Assembly: GCA_030765455.1 (NCBI GenBank)
Contig: JAVCCM010000064.1
Coordinates: 1-64,000 of the forward strand
Origin: Candidatus Electryonea clarkiae
GTDB lineage: Bacteria; Electryoneota; Electryoneia; Electryoneales; Electryoneaceae
Direction: 5' to 3'
Length of the DNA: 64,000 nt
This document shows positions 38,601 to 48,100 of the stretch, one piece after another. A model generated the notes under the pieces. The model was not told the origin of the DNA, did no database searches, and saw only the letters and a program-made list of their open reading frames with translations. Position 1 is the stretch's first letter. Every line of letters begins with the position of its first letter. The translations under genes and the position numbers were made by a program.

Positions 38601-38879
38601 GTCTTCATTCCAGGTTTCGTCGCCTTCCGGTGTTATAATCTGGCCATAAATATCATTGTCACCGGCGCGCGAGTCAGACCAGACAATACAGAGATTTCCG
38701 TTGGTGTCAGTAACTGCACCACTGGAATTATAACTCTGCCATCCGATATGGTATCCCTGCCGAACAGCTACACCATTTCCCGGTTCCCAGGTACGGAAGT
38801 CATCCTGGGCTGAACCGGCAGAAATTATCGCAATTACAGCTAATCCTGCGATAACGATATTTAAGAAATGATACCTCAT
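35607..38879 (-). CDS. WxDxR-repeat secreted protein with FlgD-like/T9SS tail (paralog 1)
   Basis: 1090 residues; ribosome binding site gggagg. Leader MRYHFLNIVIAGLAVIAIIS, cleavage near GSAQ. The body is about 16 repeats of a strand pair of the form (I/A)xWxDxRxxxxDIYxQ...GxxxW: VWSDSRAGDNDIYGQ, VWADARNGSADIYCQ, VWIDNREDFMGDIYGQ, AWEDQRRRSPIKDIYGQ, AWQDTRDPRNSDIYAQ and others. The pattern suggests beta-propeller blades, though I recognise no named family. The tail (about 1000-1090) is a FlgD-like sorting domain (YPNPFNPAARISFEVPV...NPVSSGTYFYRLEADG...KAILIK), different from the VPGKMNEVRK type. Its paralog is 45181-48468. REP palindromes bound it on both sides. Confidence 0.8.
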   Translation of the reverse strand: MRYHFLNIVIAGLAVIAIISAGSAQDDFRTWEPGNGVAVRQGYHIGWQSYNSSGAVTDTNGNLCIVWSDSRAGDNDIYGQIITPEGDETWNEDGLLLANGLSRQERPHIMATSDGGWILTWVDYRFDVYIEDIGDIWMQKFNSDAEPQWQYHEEPMSWGIPIARIWGKQIAVQTFSDGDGGGVAVWADARNGSADIYCQRVDSNGEAPDGWTDFAVYDTTYGIEQPGNLMVAGGPEAQGTLEGGYCADTDGAGGIIVGWKDTRDRNNQNLYAQRVSFEGELMWDPVHPDSADGTRGLPICLEDQRQDRLKLCSDGEGGAFFVWIDNREDFMGDIYGQRVDADGNILWAEDGDSIVIADAVQYKHRIINSPPGEAIMIWEDQREDLYTSDLRMQKLSGDEGIELNWGEVGQETDGLILCDADYNQMRARLVQDEAGGAVICWQDERYDEYPDQDIYVNRIDADGEKLWDDGDGILVCDASLEQTGNNVQVMSDVAGVVWLDYRFGFSGLYYQRFDLVNGEELEINNGELIVQGLDYNAFKPQLMFDGTDIFLGYEDNRLGAWGKYNYLHKLNLETGENLWREDGITVTPGYPFNDDDTVRIRMDSVVYAMNNDGDIFSAWHDNRDSYYYVIAAQKLDSDGNILWGDRGSVVAPPEGPQGTRDQHRPKILPAGDGGLYVAFIKYTDSFYQNILIQRLDSDGEPQWIDNEHNAIEVTDTLYDHVIEGMKYFDDGSILIVFNRTVTPSNHDIFAQRISEDGELLWDEPLAICTYDSTIQNRAKLVNVHDGILIAWEDQRRRSPIKDIYGQIINSDGTVRWVENGLQLIAQDHQQENISLSVRENNSWTFWLAWQDTRDPRNSDIYAQRFDLEGNAIFDPASGIRVGVQDDDIDQDHPRVFVGNEQDAYVVWERGRGFHVDLLYTHLDSDGEPISEAYSGNGLILCDALHMQINPVIISDREGGFVAAWEDLRSTGVDFLYNIYAQRVNDGLVGIKSSKQSLPLQWTLNPAYPNPFNPAARISFEVPVKSSVQLIVYDILGRKVTELVNRQLESGKHEVVWNGCDAADNPVSSGTYFYRLEADGVEIVRKAILIK

Positions 38880-38916
38880 CTTTGCCTCCCGTTAGTACAT
38901 ATCAATTTCTATCAAT

Positions 38917-39022
38917 GTAGGCGCGGGTCTCCGAACCGCGCACAAATTAACCACAAAATGCGCGGTTCGAGACTCGTGCAGATATTGACCACAAAATGCG
39001 CGGTTCGGAGACCCGCGCCTAC
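38917..39022. repeat. REP-type palindrome, copy 2
   Basis: Arms gtaggcgcgggtctccgaac (from 38917) and its inverse ending ...gacccgcgcctac at 39022, with a degenerate internal copy (gcgcggttcgagactcgtgc). The right arm ends 2 bases before the stop of 39025-41637. The left arm lies about 40 bases upstream of the start of 35607-38879. Confidence 0.85.
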
Positions 39023-39024
39023 TT

Positions 39025-41637
39025 CTACCTCATTAAAACAACCTTCCTCACTTCATCCATTCTTCCCGGCACACTGACGTGCATAAAATAAATTCCGCTT
39101 GAAAGCTCATCAGCATTGAAAGTGAATCTATGATACCCCGATGAAAATCGATTGTCTGCGACAATCGCCACCTGCTCGCCAAGCACATTGAAAATTGATA
39201 CTTTTAAATGCGAAGTCTGGGGTAATCCTATGACTGCTACCAGGGTTGGATTAAATGGATTGGGATAAACGGATGATATCTCAAATTTTTGGGGAATTGT
39301 GCTCGAGCTTATTTGATCAACAGCGTCTATTTCAATGCTGAAGTTGCGGATTTCATCCGCCCAGGTTCCATCGCTGTGAATATCCTGTGCTTTAACTGTC
39401 CACCAGTAGGTTGCGCCATTTTCGCCGGTAAAGGTGACTGATGTAACTGTCGTATCTACTTCCAGGTTTTCGATTAAATTCGATGAATCGGTGCTTACGA
39501 ATACCTGGTAACTGAACTCATCTCCTTCATCAGGATCTGTCGTTGCTTCCCACTCAAGGGTGATTTCAAGTGATGTGGAGATGTACTCGTTTTCAGGTGA
39601 GATCAGGTTGAAGGGTAGAGGTGAAGAACCGATAAACTCAAACGCGCCCATATCCGGTTCGATGCCAGAATAATCTCCAGTCACATTTATCAGGGTGTCG
39701 TTCCCCCAGATAAATAGTTCATCGCCAGAATCAACACATGGCGACGTTATTGTCAAGTTGAAATCGTTATTATCTTCGTCAACAAAAAGAGGATTTTCAT
39801 CAATATTACCGTCAAACCAATGTACCTCGCCGTTTTCGTTGGTATCAATGATGTCTTCTCCGCCTTCGATGTCGGAATGTGCGATAACAATCATACTTTC
39901 ATCAACTTCCGCCTCGAATATTATATCCCCAGGTTCATTATCCCACAGAATGGTGTTGTACAGGATTGCATTTGAGGTTGAGAAGAAGAAAACACACTGT
40001 CCCTCCTGGGCAGTATTTCCATAGATAGTGCAGTTTACAAAATAAGGAAAACAATCTTCAATACAAGCAACAGCACCACCGAAGTTTACAGTTTCATTTT
40101 CAGTGATTAGACATCGTCTGAAAATAGGTGTTGCTTGACGTTCGACAGTAATTCCGCCGCCGTTGTCCACAGATGTGTTGCCGGAAATCACGCAATTGGA
40201 AATAATCGGCCTGCAACCTTCGCTGACAATAATTCCCCCGCCCTTGTGCATCGCGATATTGTCATAGATGCGGCAGTCAGTAATAACGGGTGCACAGTCC
40301 ATATACATATTTATCCCCGCGCCATTCCAGCCGGCTTCGTTCATAACAATCTGGCAGTTAGTGATTACTGGGCTGGAATTATCACCGCACCAGATTCCAC
40401 CACCGCCGCTGTTCGACCTGTTATTGCTGATGATACAATCTGTGATAAGCGGATTTGCTTCCGGTTCACAGCTTATTCCACCACCACGGGTTCCGACACC
40501 GTTATCTGATACAACGCAATTTCTTATTGTAGGTGAGGAAGTCGAACACCTTATTCCACCGCCGTTAACATCTACGAAACCATTCTGTATAGTAAATCCA
40601 ACTAACTCGGCATTTTCGGTCTCTTCATCATCAAATGTCACAACCGAAGCGATTTCGTCACCATCAATAATGGTTGATTCTATATCCTCGTTCTCGCCTG
40701 TTGTCAAATAAAGGCTCCCCACGATGATATCTTTACCGCTGAAATCTATATTCTCAATGTATATGCCTTGGCTGACAAGAACCGTATCGCCATCTTCAGA
40801 AGCATCAATCGCATCTTGGATAAGGTCGTAATAACCTTTCACCCAGCCATCTTCGCCTTTCAGAGTAATATTTTTTCCGCAAGGTGTCAGGATTCCGGTG
40901 TTGTCTGTTCCGTCATATTCGAAGAAAAATGCCGGGTGGGAATAACTGCCACTCGACTCACGAAAACTATCAAAACCCTGGTAAACTCCGCCAGGATACT
41001 CCACTTCACCCGGACCCTGTTCGCCGTCATCGCCATACCCAAGATAGACTGTTTCGAGGGAGACCAGCAGCGCAGTAGCGTCACCGGAATCATCATCATA
41101 AATAAAATTTTCAACAGTACCGGCTAAAATAGTGTGGATAAAGATAATTTCATCGTTTTCATCACAATCCCAGTAATTGATCGTCCATTCAGGTTCAGCA
41201 TCAACTACACCGTAGAGTGGCTCATCGCCGGCTGGCAGGTACTCGTTGTTATAACGACCATCATCCGGGTTTATCCAGGGTAAAATCCCCTGGTCATTAC
41301 GACCCTGTGAATCCCAGAAAGCGCCATGCTGTCCCTGGGACTGGTAATCGGTTAAACCGTCAACCATGTCCATCAGGAAACTGTAAACTTGGGGATCGGA
41401 AAAAGGTTCATCATGCCATTCACCCTCACCGAGAGGCTGGTAGTATAGGATGAAAGTATCAAGCAGCGCTGCGCCATCGCCGCCCATTGCCGTTGAACCG
41501 TTTCCGGTGATAACACCCTCATCACTTAATTCAGTGTCTTCACCACCGATCAATATCAATGAAGATTCTGCAAATAGAATCTCCACGCTTGCCAACAAAC
41601 AGGCTATACTTAATAAAAGTATCAAAGTTCTTTTCAT
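39025..41637 (-). CDS. Parallel beta-helix secreted protein with FN3-like and T9SS sorting domains
   Basis: 870 residues; ribosome binding site aaggtg. Leader MKRTLILLLSIACLLASVEI. An N-terminal region of about 230 residues (DTFILYYQPLGEGEWHDEPF, LPWINPDDGRYNNEY) is not recognised. A right-handed beta-helix of about 270-620 follows, opening with YDLIQDAIDASEDGDTVLVS and then repeated turns such as GGGIRCSTSSPTIRNCVVS, GGGIWCGDNSSPVITNCQI and GGGITVERQATPIFRRCLI. An FN3-like module (YWWTVKAQDIHSDGTWADE) and a sorting domain (YPNPFNPTLV...KVVLMR) complete it. The helix fold is that of pectate-lyase-like and polymorphic surface proteins; I see no catalytic motif, so adhesion or glycan binding is as likely as an enzyme. 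Confidence 0.82.
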   Translation of the reverse strand: MKRTLILLLSIACLLASVEILFAESSLILIGGEDTELSDEGVITGNGSTAMGGDGAALLDTFILYYQPLGEGEWHDEPFSDPQVYSFLMDMVDGLTDYQSQGQHGAFWDSQGRNDQGILPWINPDDGRYNNEYLPAGDEPLYGVVDAEPEWTINYWDCDENDEIIFIHTILAGTVENFIYDDDSGDATALLVSLETVYLGYGDDGEQGPGEVEYPGGVYQGFDSFRESSGSYSHPAFFFEYDGTDNTGILTPCGKNITLKGEDGWVKGYYDLIQDAIDASEDGDTVLVSQGIYIENIDFSGKDIIVGSLYLTTGENEDIESTIIDGDEIASVVTFDDEETENAELVGFTIQNGFVDVNGGGIRCSTSSPTIRNCVVSDNGVGTRGGGISCEPEANPLITDCIISNNRSNSGGGGIWCGDNSSPVITNCQIVMNEAGWNGAGINMYMDCAPVITDCRIYDNIAMHKGGGIIVSEGCRPIISNCVISGNTSVDNGGGITVERQATPIFRRCLITENETVNFGGAVACIEDCFPYFVNCTIYGNTAQEGQCVFFFSTSNAILYNTILWDNEPGDIIFEAEVDESMIVIAHSDIEGGEDIIDTNENGEVHWFDGNIDENPLFVDEDNNDFNLTITSPCVDSGDELFIWGNDTLINVTGDYSGIEPDMGAFEFIGSSPLPFNLISPENEYISTSLEITLEWEATTDPDEGDEFSYQVFVSTDSSNLIENLEVDTTVTSVTFTGENGATYWWTVKAQDIHSDGTWADEIRNFSIEIDAVDQISSSTIPQKFEISSVYPNPFNPTLVAVIGLPQTSHLKVSIFNVLGEQVAIVADNRFSSGYHRFTFNADELSSGIYFMHVSVPGRMDEVRKVVLMR

Positions 41638-41745
41638 ATCCAGTCACCTTATGTAAAAACAACGTTAAACATAAAATATTGAGATTTTCATCTAACAATT
41701 GATTCTAATATATTTTGAATCTATACCCGTATTATTTTGCATTTA

Positions 41746-44700
41746 CTACCTTATTAAAACCACCTTCCTAACCTCATTAATCTTACCCGGTACATTTACA
41801 TAGATGAAGTAGATACCGCTGGAAAGTTCCGAAGCATCAAAAGCGAGTTCTTTGTATCCGGGGGGATAGTGTCCGGAAGCTAATTCTGCTACCTGTTCTC
41901 CAAGGAGGTTATATATTCGGACATTCAGGTCTGATTTAAAAGGAAGAGCGATGATTACTGACAACAGCGGATTAAAAGGATTCGGATAAACCGCTTCAAG
42001 TGCCCATTCTGTCGGGATGCCATTGTAGGGACGCTCACTGACGAAAGTATTATCCCAAATTGTCTCAACTTCATTTGAATATTCCGATTCACCCTCATCA
42101 TAGACGGCGGTTACTGCGTATGTGAAGGTGTAGGTTTGGTACTCGCCGGGAGACGGATCGATAAGTGTCTCCGACCAGGTCATTTCCTGGGTATTTCCGA
42201 CATGCTCGTCGTCACGATAAATCTTGAAACGAAGCCAATCATCAAGATGGTCATGTTCCCAGGTTAATGTCACAATTAGACTTTGTATATCTCCTGGAAC
42301 TATTTCATATTCCAGGCGCAGATTTCTCGGGGGATCGATATTAATCCGTTCAACGTCTTCCTGCATGTTCGGAATAATTCGTAGTCCCTGGCGGGAAAGA
42401 CCGATAACGCCGGTAAATGTTCCCCAGTCGTTAGCTGATAATTCCGACAAATCAATCCCGGTGTTTTCGATGATTCGAACTTCGCATTGCCCGGTGCCAT
42501 CATTAACGATAAGGGAATAGTCATCTTCACCGGGAGGATCACGGTTGATCTGCCCGGTAATCTGACCCCATGTACCCTCTCGCTGGTTAAGTTGAGACAT
42601 GTCTTCCGTGGATTCGATTAGTGGATCCGGAAGAGGATTATCATTGTCTATGATTTCCAGCTCGAAGTTTGTGATACGAGTCATTTCATCCACTTCAACG
42701 AGGAAACCGGTTACGCTTATTTCATCACCACGGTTGATATTATTTTCCGGATCCCAGGGATCGTCGCCCCAGACCTGGATTCCCCAGTTTGTATCATCCT
42801 GGATGTAGATGTCAGTATGTTCGGTATCAGTAGTGTTTGTTCCCTGGGTGACAATGCCGGTAGTGCTTACCCATGTTTCAAGATCCTGCTCAGTCTGGAG
42901 TTGCGCGATACCTCGCTCGAAGATCGGTACAAGTTCGAAATCCTGTTCGTTATCACGATCCCAGCGGACCAACACTTCCTCTGTTTCGGAAGTTGCGTAA
43001 CCTTCCATCGTAACGGTTACCTGGAAATTGACACCGTCATGAAGCGCTGGCGCCAGGTATTCACCGTCTTCATCAGTTTCAACTTCACGGACAGTTTCAC
43101 CTGTTTCGGAATCGACAACAGTAACCAGTGCCCCAAAGAGCAGTTCCTGGGTTAAAGCATCAGAGACTATCCCGGTCAAATCACCGGAAAGAATGTCTAT
43201 CTCAAAATTTATCTCATTTTCTCGCTCTTCAACCTCAACCTCATCGTCCTCATAATCGAAATAACCATCAACGATTATAAGCACGTCATATTCACCGGCT
43301 TGAACGTCCTCTATCAGGTAATTTCCTTCATCATCAGATACAGCTGAATATAGTGTGTCACCGAAAGTAACTTCAGCGTCTCCGACACCTTCTTCAGTTT
43401 CAGAATCAGTGATTGTTCCAGATATGGTGGCGAGGGGGATCATCTCGAAATCGAAAGTGTTTTCGCCCTCTTCAACATCAACTGTCTCATCGTAATCGTA
43501 ATAGTGTTCTGCAGTGATATAAACAGCAAATTCACCCTGCTCCTGCGGGCTTATTTCCCACTCGCCGTTCTCATTGGTAGTCGTTTCTTCGGCGCCGAAA
43601 CAGATATCAGCATCTTCAATGGGATCCCCGGTATCGACGTCTGTAACAGTTCCGGAAACAGGGGAAAGTGGAACGATTTCGAAATCAAACCTGTTTTCTC
43701 CGGTTTCAAGTTCGATTACCCTGGTATGTCGAGAATAATCTTCATGTGTGATCACGACTGTCCTTGTCCCGGAAAGAGCTTCGGTGGAATAGTAACCGTT
43801 AACATCTGTAGTATCTCTTCGAGTACCAACCCGAATCGCAGCACCTTCCACCGGATCGCCTGTCAAAGCATTTGAAACTGTTCCATCGCATGTAGCGTCC
43901 AGAACCGGATCAAGGTCACTCTCCCACCAGGTTATTTCATTGCCGGAATAAGCGGCAGCTAAAATATCCAGATCAATGTCACCGTCCATATCGTATGCTA
44001 TTACTGTATAGGGATCGTCGAAATCATTCGCTATGGTATGTTCGATAAAATCCTGGTCGCCGTCATTTTCAAACCATGAGACCTCGTCATCAGGACCATT
44101 AATACTGATCACATCGAGGTCACCGTCAAGATCAATATCTCCAGTATGGATATACCTTCCAGGGTACTCGTCCGATACTGTATGCTCTGTGAACTCCGGG
44201 GGCTGTCCGCCATCATTTTCAAACCAGCATATATCGTTATTTCCCGTTGCACCTCCCAGGATATCCATATCCCCGTCACTGTCGAGATCCGCGGCATAAA
44301 TTCCTGCCGCACCGGTGAAATCATCCGAGAGTGTATATTCTGTGAAGTCTGGAGGTTGGTCACCGTCGTTTTCCCACCAGGTAATCTCAGTAGCAAGCTG
44401 GGCGGTACCGAGGACATCTATATCATCGTCACCGTCAATATCTTCAGCATAAACAGTCCGGGTGCAGTCGTAATTACCATTTATGGTGTGTTCAGTAAAA
44501 TCCTGATCGCCGTCATTCTCCCACCAGGTAATATCATCCGCATTCGATGCCGAACCCAGCACGTCAATATCGCCGTCGCCATCGACATCTGCGGCATAGA
44601 CAGCGCTTGCGCCGTTAAAATTTCCCGCAATCGTATGCTCGGTAAAATCCTGATCGCCGTCATTCTCGAACCATGCAATATCCCCAGCCCCCCATGCCGC

Positions 44701-45021
44701 CGCTAACACATCAATATCTCCATCACCGTCCAGGTCGCTCGTGACAGCATACCTTGCAACGTCGAAGTTATCGGATATTATATGCTCCTCGAAATTCTGA
44801 GCGCCATCGTTTTCCCACCAAGTGAGATCATCGTCATTCTGCGCAGTTCCAAGGATATCGATATCTCCATCGCTGTCAATATCGGCAGCCCAGGCTGAAT
44901 GGGCACCGCCGAATTGATCCGAAACAACATGTTCTGTAAAAGTGATCTGAGAAAAACAGAGTGATACACACAGGATTGAAGCAAGACTCGCTGCAATCAA
45001 AAACTTAAACTTTGCAATCAT
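41746..45021 (-). CDS. Seven-repeat FG-GAP propeller surface protein, four CarboxypepD-type domains, T9SS
   Basis: 1091 residues from the ATG at 45021 (ggag, 6-base spacing; an upstream TTG at 45033 is less likely). Signal peptide to about residue 25 (CFSQ). Propeller at about 30-372 with seven loops (DIDSDGDID through DMDGDIDLD). Carboxypeptidase-regulatory-like domains at about 377-450, 455-527, 532-610 and 615-700. OB-like pair at about 705-800 and 815-890. FN3-like at about 897-992 (WEHDHLDDWLRFKIYRD). Sorting domain at about 1000-1091 (YPNPFNPLLS...KVVLIR). This is the best-resolved full-length example of the family here. Two blades have a DQPPDF or GQPPEF insertion. Confidence 0.87.
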   Translation of the reverse strand: MIAKFKFLIAASLASILCVSLCFSQITFTEHVVSDQFGGAHSAWAADIDSDGDIDILGTAQNDDDLTWWENDGAQNFEEHIISDNFDVARYAVTSDLDGDGDIDVLAAAWGAGDIAWFENDGDQDFTEHTIAGNFNGASAVYAADVDGDGDIDVLGSASNADDITWWENDGDQDFTEHTINGNYDCTRTVYAEDIDGDDDIDVLGTAQLATEITWWENDGDQPPDFTEYTLSDDFTGAAGIYAADLDSDGDMDILGGATGNNDICWFENDGGQPPEFTEHTVSDEYPGRYIHTGDIDLDGDLDVISINGPDDEVSWFENDGDQDFIEHTIANDFDDPYTVIAYDMDGDIDLDILAAAYSGNEITWWESDLDPVLDATCDGTVSNALTGDPVEGAAIRVGTRRDTTDVNGYYSTEALSGTRTVVITHEDYSRHTRVIELETGENRFDFEIVPLSPVSGTVTDVDTGDPIEDADICFGAEETTTNENGEWEISPQEQGEFAVYITAEHYYDYDETVDVEEGENTFDFEMIPLATISGTITDSETEEGVGDAEVTFGDTLYSAVSDDEGNYLIEDVQAGEYDVLIIVDGYFDYEDDEVEVEERENEINFEIDILSGDLTGIVSDALTQELLFGALVTVVDSETGETVREVETDEDGEYLAPALHDGVNFQVTVTMEGYATSETEEVLVRWDRDNEQDFELVPIFERGIAQLQTEQDLETWVSTTGIVTQGTNTTDTEHTDIYIQDDTNWGIQVWGDDPWDPENNINRGDEISVTGFLVEVDEMTRITNFELEIIDNDNPLPDPLIESTEDMSQLNQREGTWGQITGQINRDPPGEDDYSLIVNDGTGQCEVRIIENTGIDLSELSANDWGTFTGVIGLSRQGLRIIPNMQEDVERINIDPPRNLRLEYEIVPGDIQSLIVTLTWEHDHLDDWLRFKIYRDDEHVGNTQEMTWSETLIDPSPGEYQTYTFTYAVTAVYDEGESEYSNEVETIWDNTFVSERPYNGIPTEWALEAVYPNPFNPLLSVIIALPFKSDLNVRIYNLLGEQVAELASGHYPPGYKELAFDASELSSGIYFIYVNVPGKINEVRKVVLIR

Positions 45022-45055
45022 TTTCAACTCCAATTGTTCAACTTAACGTAGATAT

Positions 45056-45118
45056 ACTACTTCTTTCTGCCTCATCCATCTTGTCCGGTTCGCATGCGTG
45101 GATGAAGTAGATAATGCT
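45056..45118 (-). pseudogene. Remnant of a T9SS sorting domain
   Basis: The minus strand reads SIIYFIHACEPDKMDEAE, clearly derived from SGIYFIHASVPGKMDEVRK, then loses the frame before the KVVLMR end. No gene body precedes it: the 45181-48468 gene ends 63 bases earlier with its own tail. It marks where another surface-protein gene was replaced or deleted. Confidence 0.75.
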
Positions 45119-45180
45119 TGAATTATTAGAACTATACTATAACAGTTCATTACAATCTGAAGTTAAACCGATTCATGTAT

Positions 45181-48100
45181 TTATTTAATCAGTATTGCTT
45201 TTCTTACGATTTCTACTCCATCTGCTTCAAGCCTGTAAAAATATGTTCCGGATGAAACAGGATTATCTGCTGCATCACAACCGTTCCAGACAACTTCATG
45301 TTTACCTGATTCAAGTTGCTTGTTCACCAGTTCAGCAACCTCGCGACCAAGGATATCATACACAATCAACTGCACACTCGATTTGACAGGTACCTCAAAA
45401 CTGATTCTTGCTGTAGGATTGAATGGGTTGGGATAAGCTGGATTTAATGTCCATTTAGAGGGTGAGATTTGCTGACGACTTTTTATTCCTACCAGACCAT
45501 CATTTACACGTTGAGCATATATGTTGGAAATAAACTCATCCCCAGTAGATCTCCAATCTTCCCAAGTAGCAATAAATCCACCCTCACGATCACTGATTAT
45601 TACCGGATTTACTTGTTGATGGTAGGCATTACAAAGCACTAATCCATTTCCGCTGTATGCTTCAGAGATCAGCTCGCCGTCGCTGTCAAGGTGTGTGTAT
45701 AGTAAATCAACTGAGAAATCACCCTCCCCTTGTTCCCCGACGATGTATGCGTCCTGCTCATTCCCTACAAAAACTCTTGGATGGTTTTGATCAATATCAT
45801 CATCCTGAACTCCCACTCTTATACCACTCGCAGGATCAAAGATTCCGTTCCCATCAAGGTCAAATCGTTGTGCATAGATATCAAGATTACGTGGATCACG
45901 ACTGTCCTGCCAGGCAAGCCAGAAAGACCACGCGTTGTCATTGCGGACTCCCAATGATATATGATGCTGTTGGTTATCCTGAGCAATTAATTGAAGTCCA
46001 TTCTCTGCCCAGCGAACGGTTCCATCCGGATTGATTATCTGACCAAATATATCTTTTGTTGGCGAACCGCGCCGTTGATCTTCCCAAGCTATAAGTATGC
46101 CATCATGAACATTTTCCAGTTTTGCTCTGTATTGTACGGTACTGTCAAAGGTGCATATCGCTAATGGTTCATCCCATAATAATTCGCCATCTTCACTGAT
46201 TCGTTGTGCAAATATATCGTAGTTGATTGGAGATACTGTTCTATTAAATACAACCAGGATGGAACCGTCATCAAAATATTTCATTCCTTCAAGGAAGTGA
46301 TCATGGCTTATATCTGTCACTTCAATAGCATTATGCTCGTTGTCCGTCCATTGCGGATCTCCATTGGAATCAAGTCGCTGGATCAGAACATTCAGGTAAA
46401 AATCTTCACGTGTCCACTTGAGAAAACTCAAGAATAATCCACCATCGTCTGCCGGGAGAATTTTTGGTCTGAGTTGATCACGTTCTCCATACTCACCCTC
46501 TGGCGGTGCAACGACAGAACCGCGGTTCCCCCACAACACATTTCCCTCTGAGTCAAGTTTCTGCGCAGCAATTACGTAATAATACCTATTTCGATTATCA
46601 TGCCAGGCAGAAAAAATATCGCCATCATCATTCATTGCATAAACAACTGAATCCATCGAGACTCTAACGGTGTCATCATCAAATGGATATCCGGGCGTCA
46701 CAGTAATTCCATCTTCTCGCCAGAGATTCTCACCGGAATCAAAATTTAGCTTGTTCAAATAGCAGTATTTCCCCCATCTGCCTAAACGGTAGTCATTATA
46801 ACCCAGGTAAATATTAGTTCCGTCATACATTAAATGCGGTCTATAGGCATTATAATCCAAACCCTGCACTATCAACTCACCATTATTTGTTTCCAATGCT
46901 TCGCCGTTAACCAGATCAAATCTTTGATAATGCAGCCCTGAAAATCCGTATCGATGATCAAGCCAGACAATTCCCGCTACATCCCCCATAATCTGGACAC
47001 TGTTTCCAGTCTGCCCAAGCTCAGCATTACAAACAACAATCCCATTTTCCTCATCCCACAGTTTTTCACCATCTGTGTTGATACGATTAGCATAGATATC
47101 CTGAGATGGGTATTCATTGATCCTTTCGTCCTGCCAGCAAATTACAGCTCCTCCCATACCATCATGAATAATCCTGGCATTATTCTGGTTAAGCTCAGAA
47201 TCACAAAGTATCAAGCCGTCCAACTCCTGACCAACTTCGCCCCAATTGAGTTCAAGTTCTTCATTACCACTGAGTTTCTGCATTCGCAGATCGGAATAGA
47301 ATCCACCCTCTCTTTGGTCTTCCCAGAGTATAATTGCTTCACCGGGAGCGGTGTTTACAACACGATGTTTATATTGAGAAGCATCAGCCGCAACGATAGT
47401 ATCACCATCTTCAGTCCATAGAATGTTGCCATCAGCATCAACTCGCTGACCGTAAATATCACCTGCAAAATCATCTCTATCGTCTTTCCAGACAAAGAAA
47501 GCACCACCTTCGCCGTCTGCGCAGAGTTGCAGCTGATCCTGCTCGCGATCCTCGAGGCAGATCGGTATTCCACGGGTGCCGTGGGCTGAATCCGGATGCA
47601 CCGGATCCCACATCAGGTCGCCGTCAAAACTGACAAGCTGGGCATAGAGGTTTTGATTATTACGGTCTCGTCTATCTTTCCAGCCAACGATGATTCCACC
47701 GGCACCATCAGTATCGGCAGTATAACCACCTTCCAAAGTTCCCTGGTTCTCTTCTCCACCTGCTACCATCAGGTTTCCTGCTTGTTCGATACCATATGTA
47801 GTATCATAGATTGCAAAATCTGTCCAACCTTCAGGAGCTTCTCCGTTAGAATCGACACGTTGGCAGTAGATGTCGGCTGAACCGTTACGGGCATCCTGCC
47901 AAACAGCAATTCCGCCTCCATCACCATCACTGATTGTCCGGACTGCAATCTGTTTTCCCTGGATCCGTGCTATCGGGATTCCCCAACTCATTGGCTCTTC
48001 ATGGTATTGCCACTGCGGTTCGCCGTCCGAATTGAATTTTTGCATCCAGATGTCGCTGACATCTTCAATATCTACATCAAATCGATAGTCTACCCAAGTC

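Noticed and set aside
12582..45021. Possibility that the regularly spaced repeats form a CRISPR array
   Set aside because: The period is about 147 bases, the repeats are imperfect and in frame with coding sequence, and no short identical repeats with unique spacers or cas genes exist.
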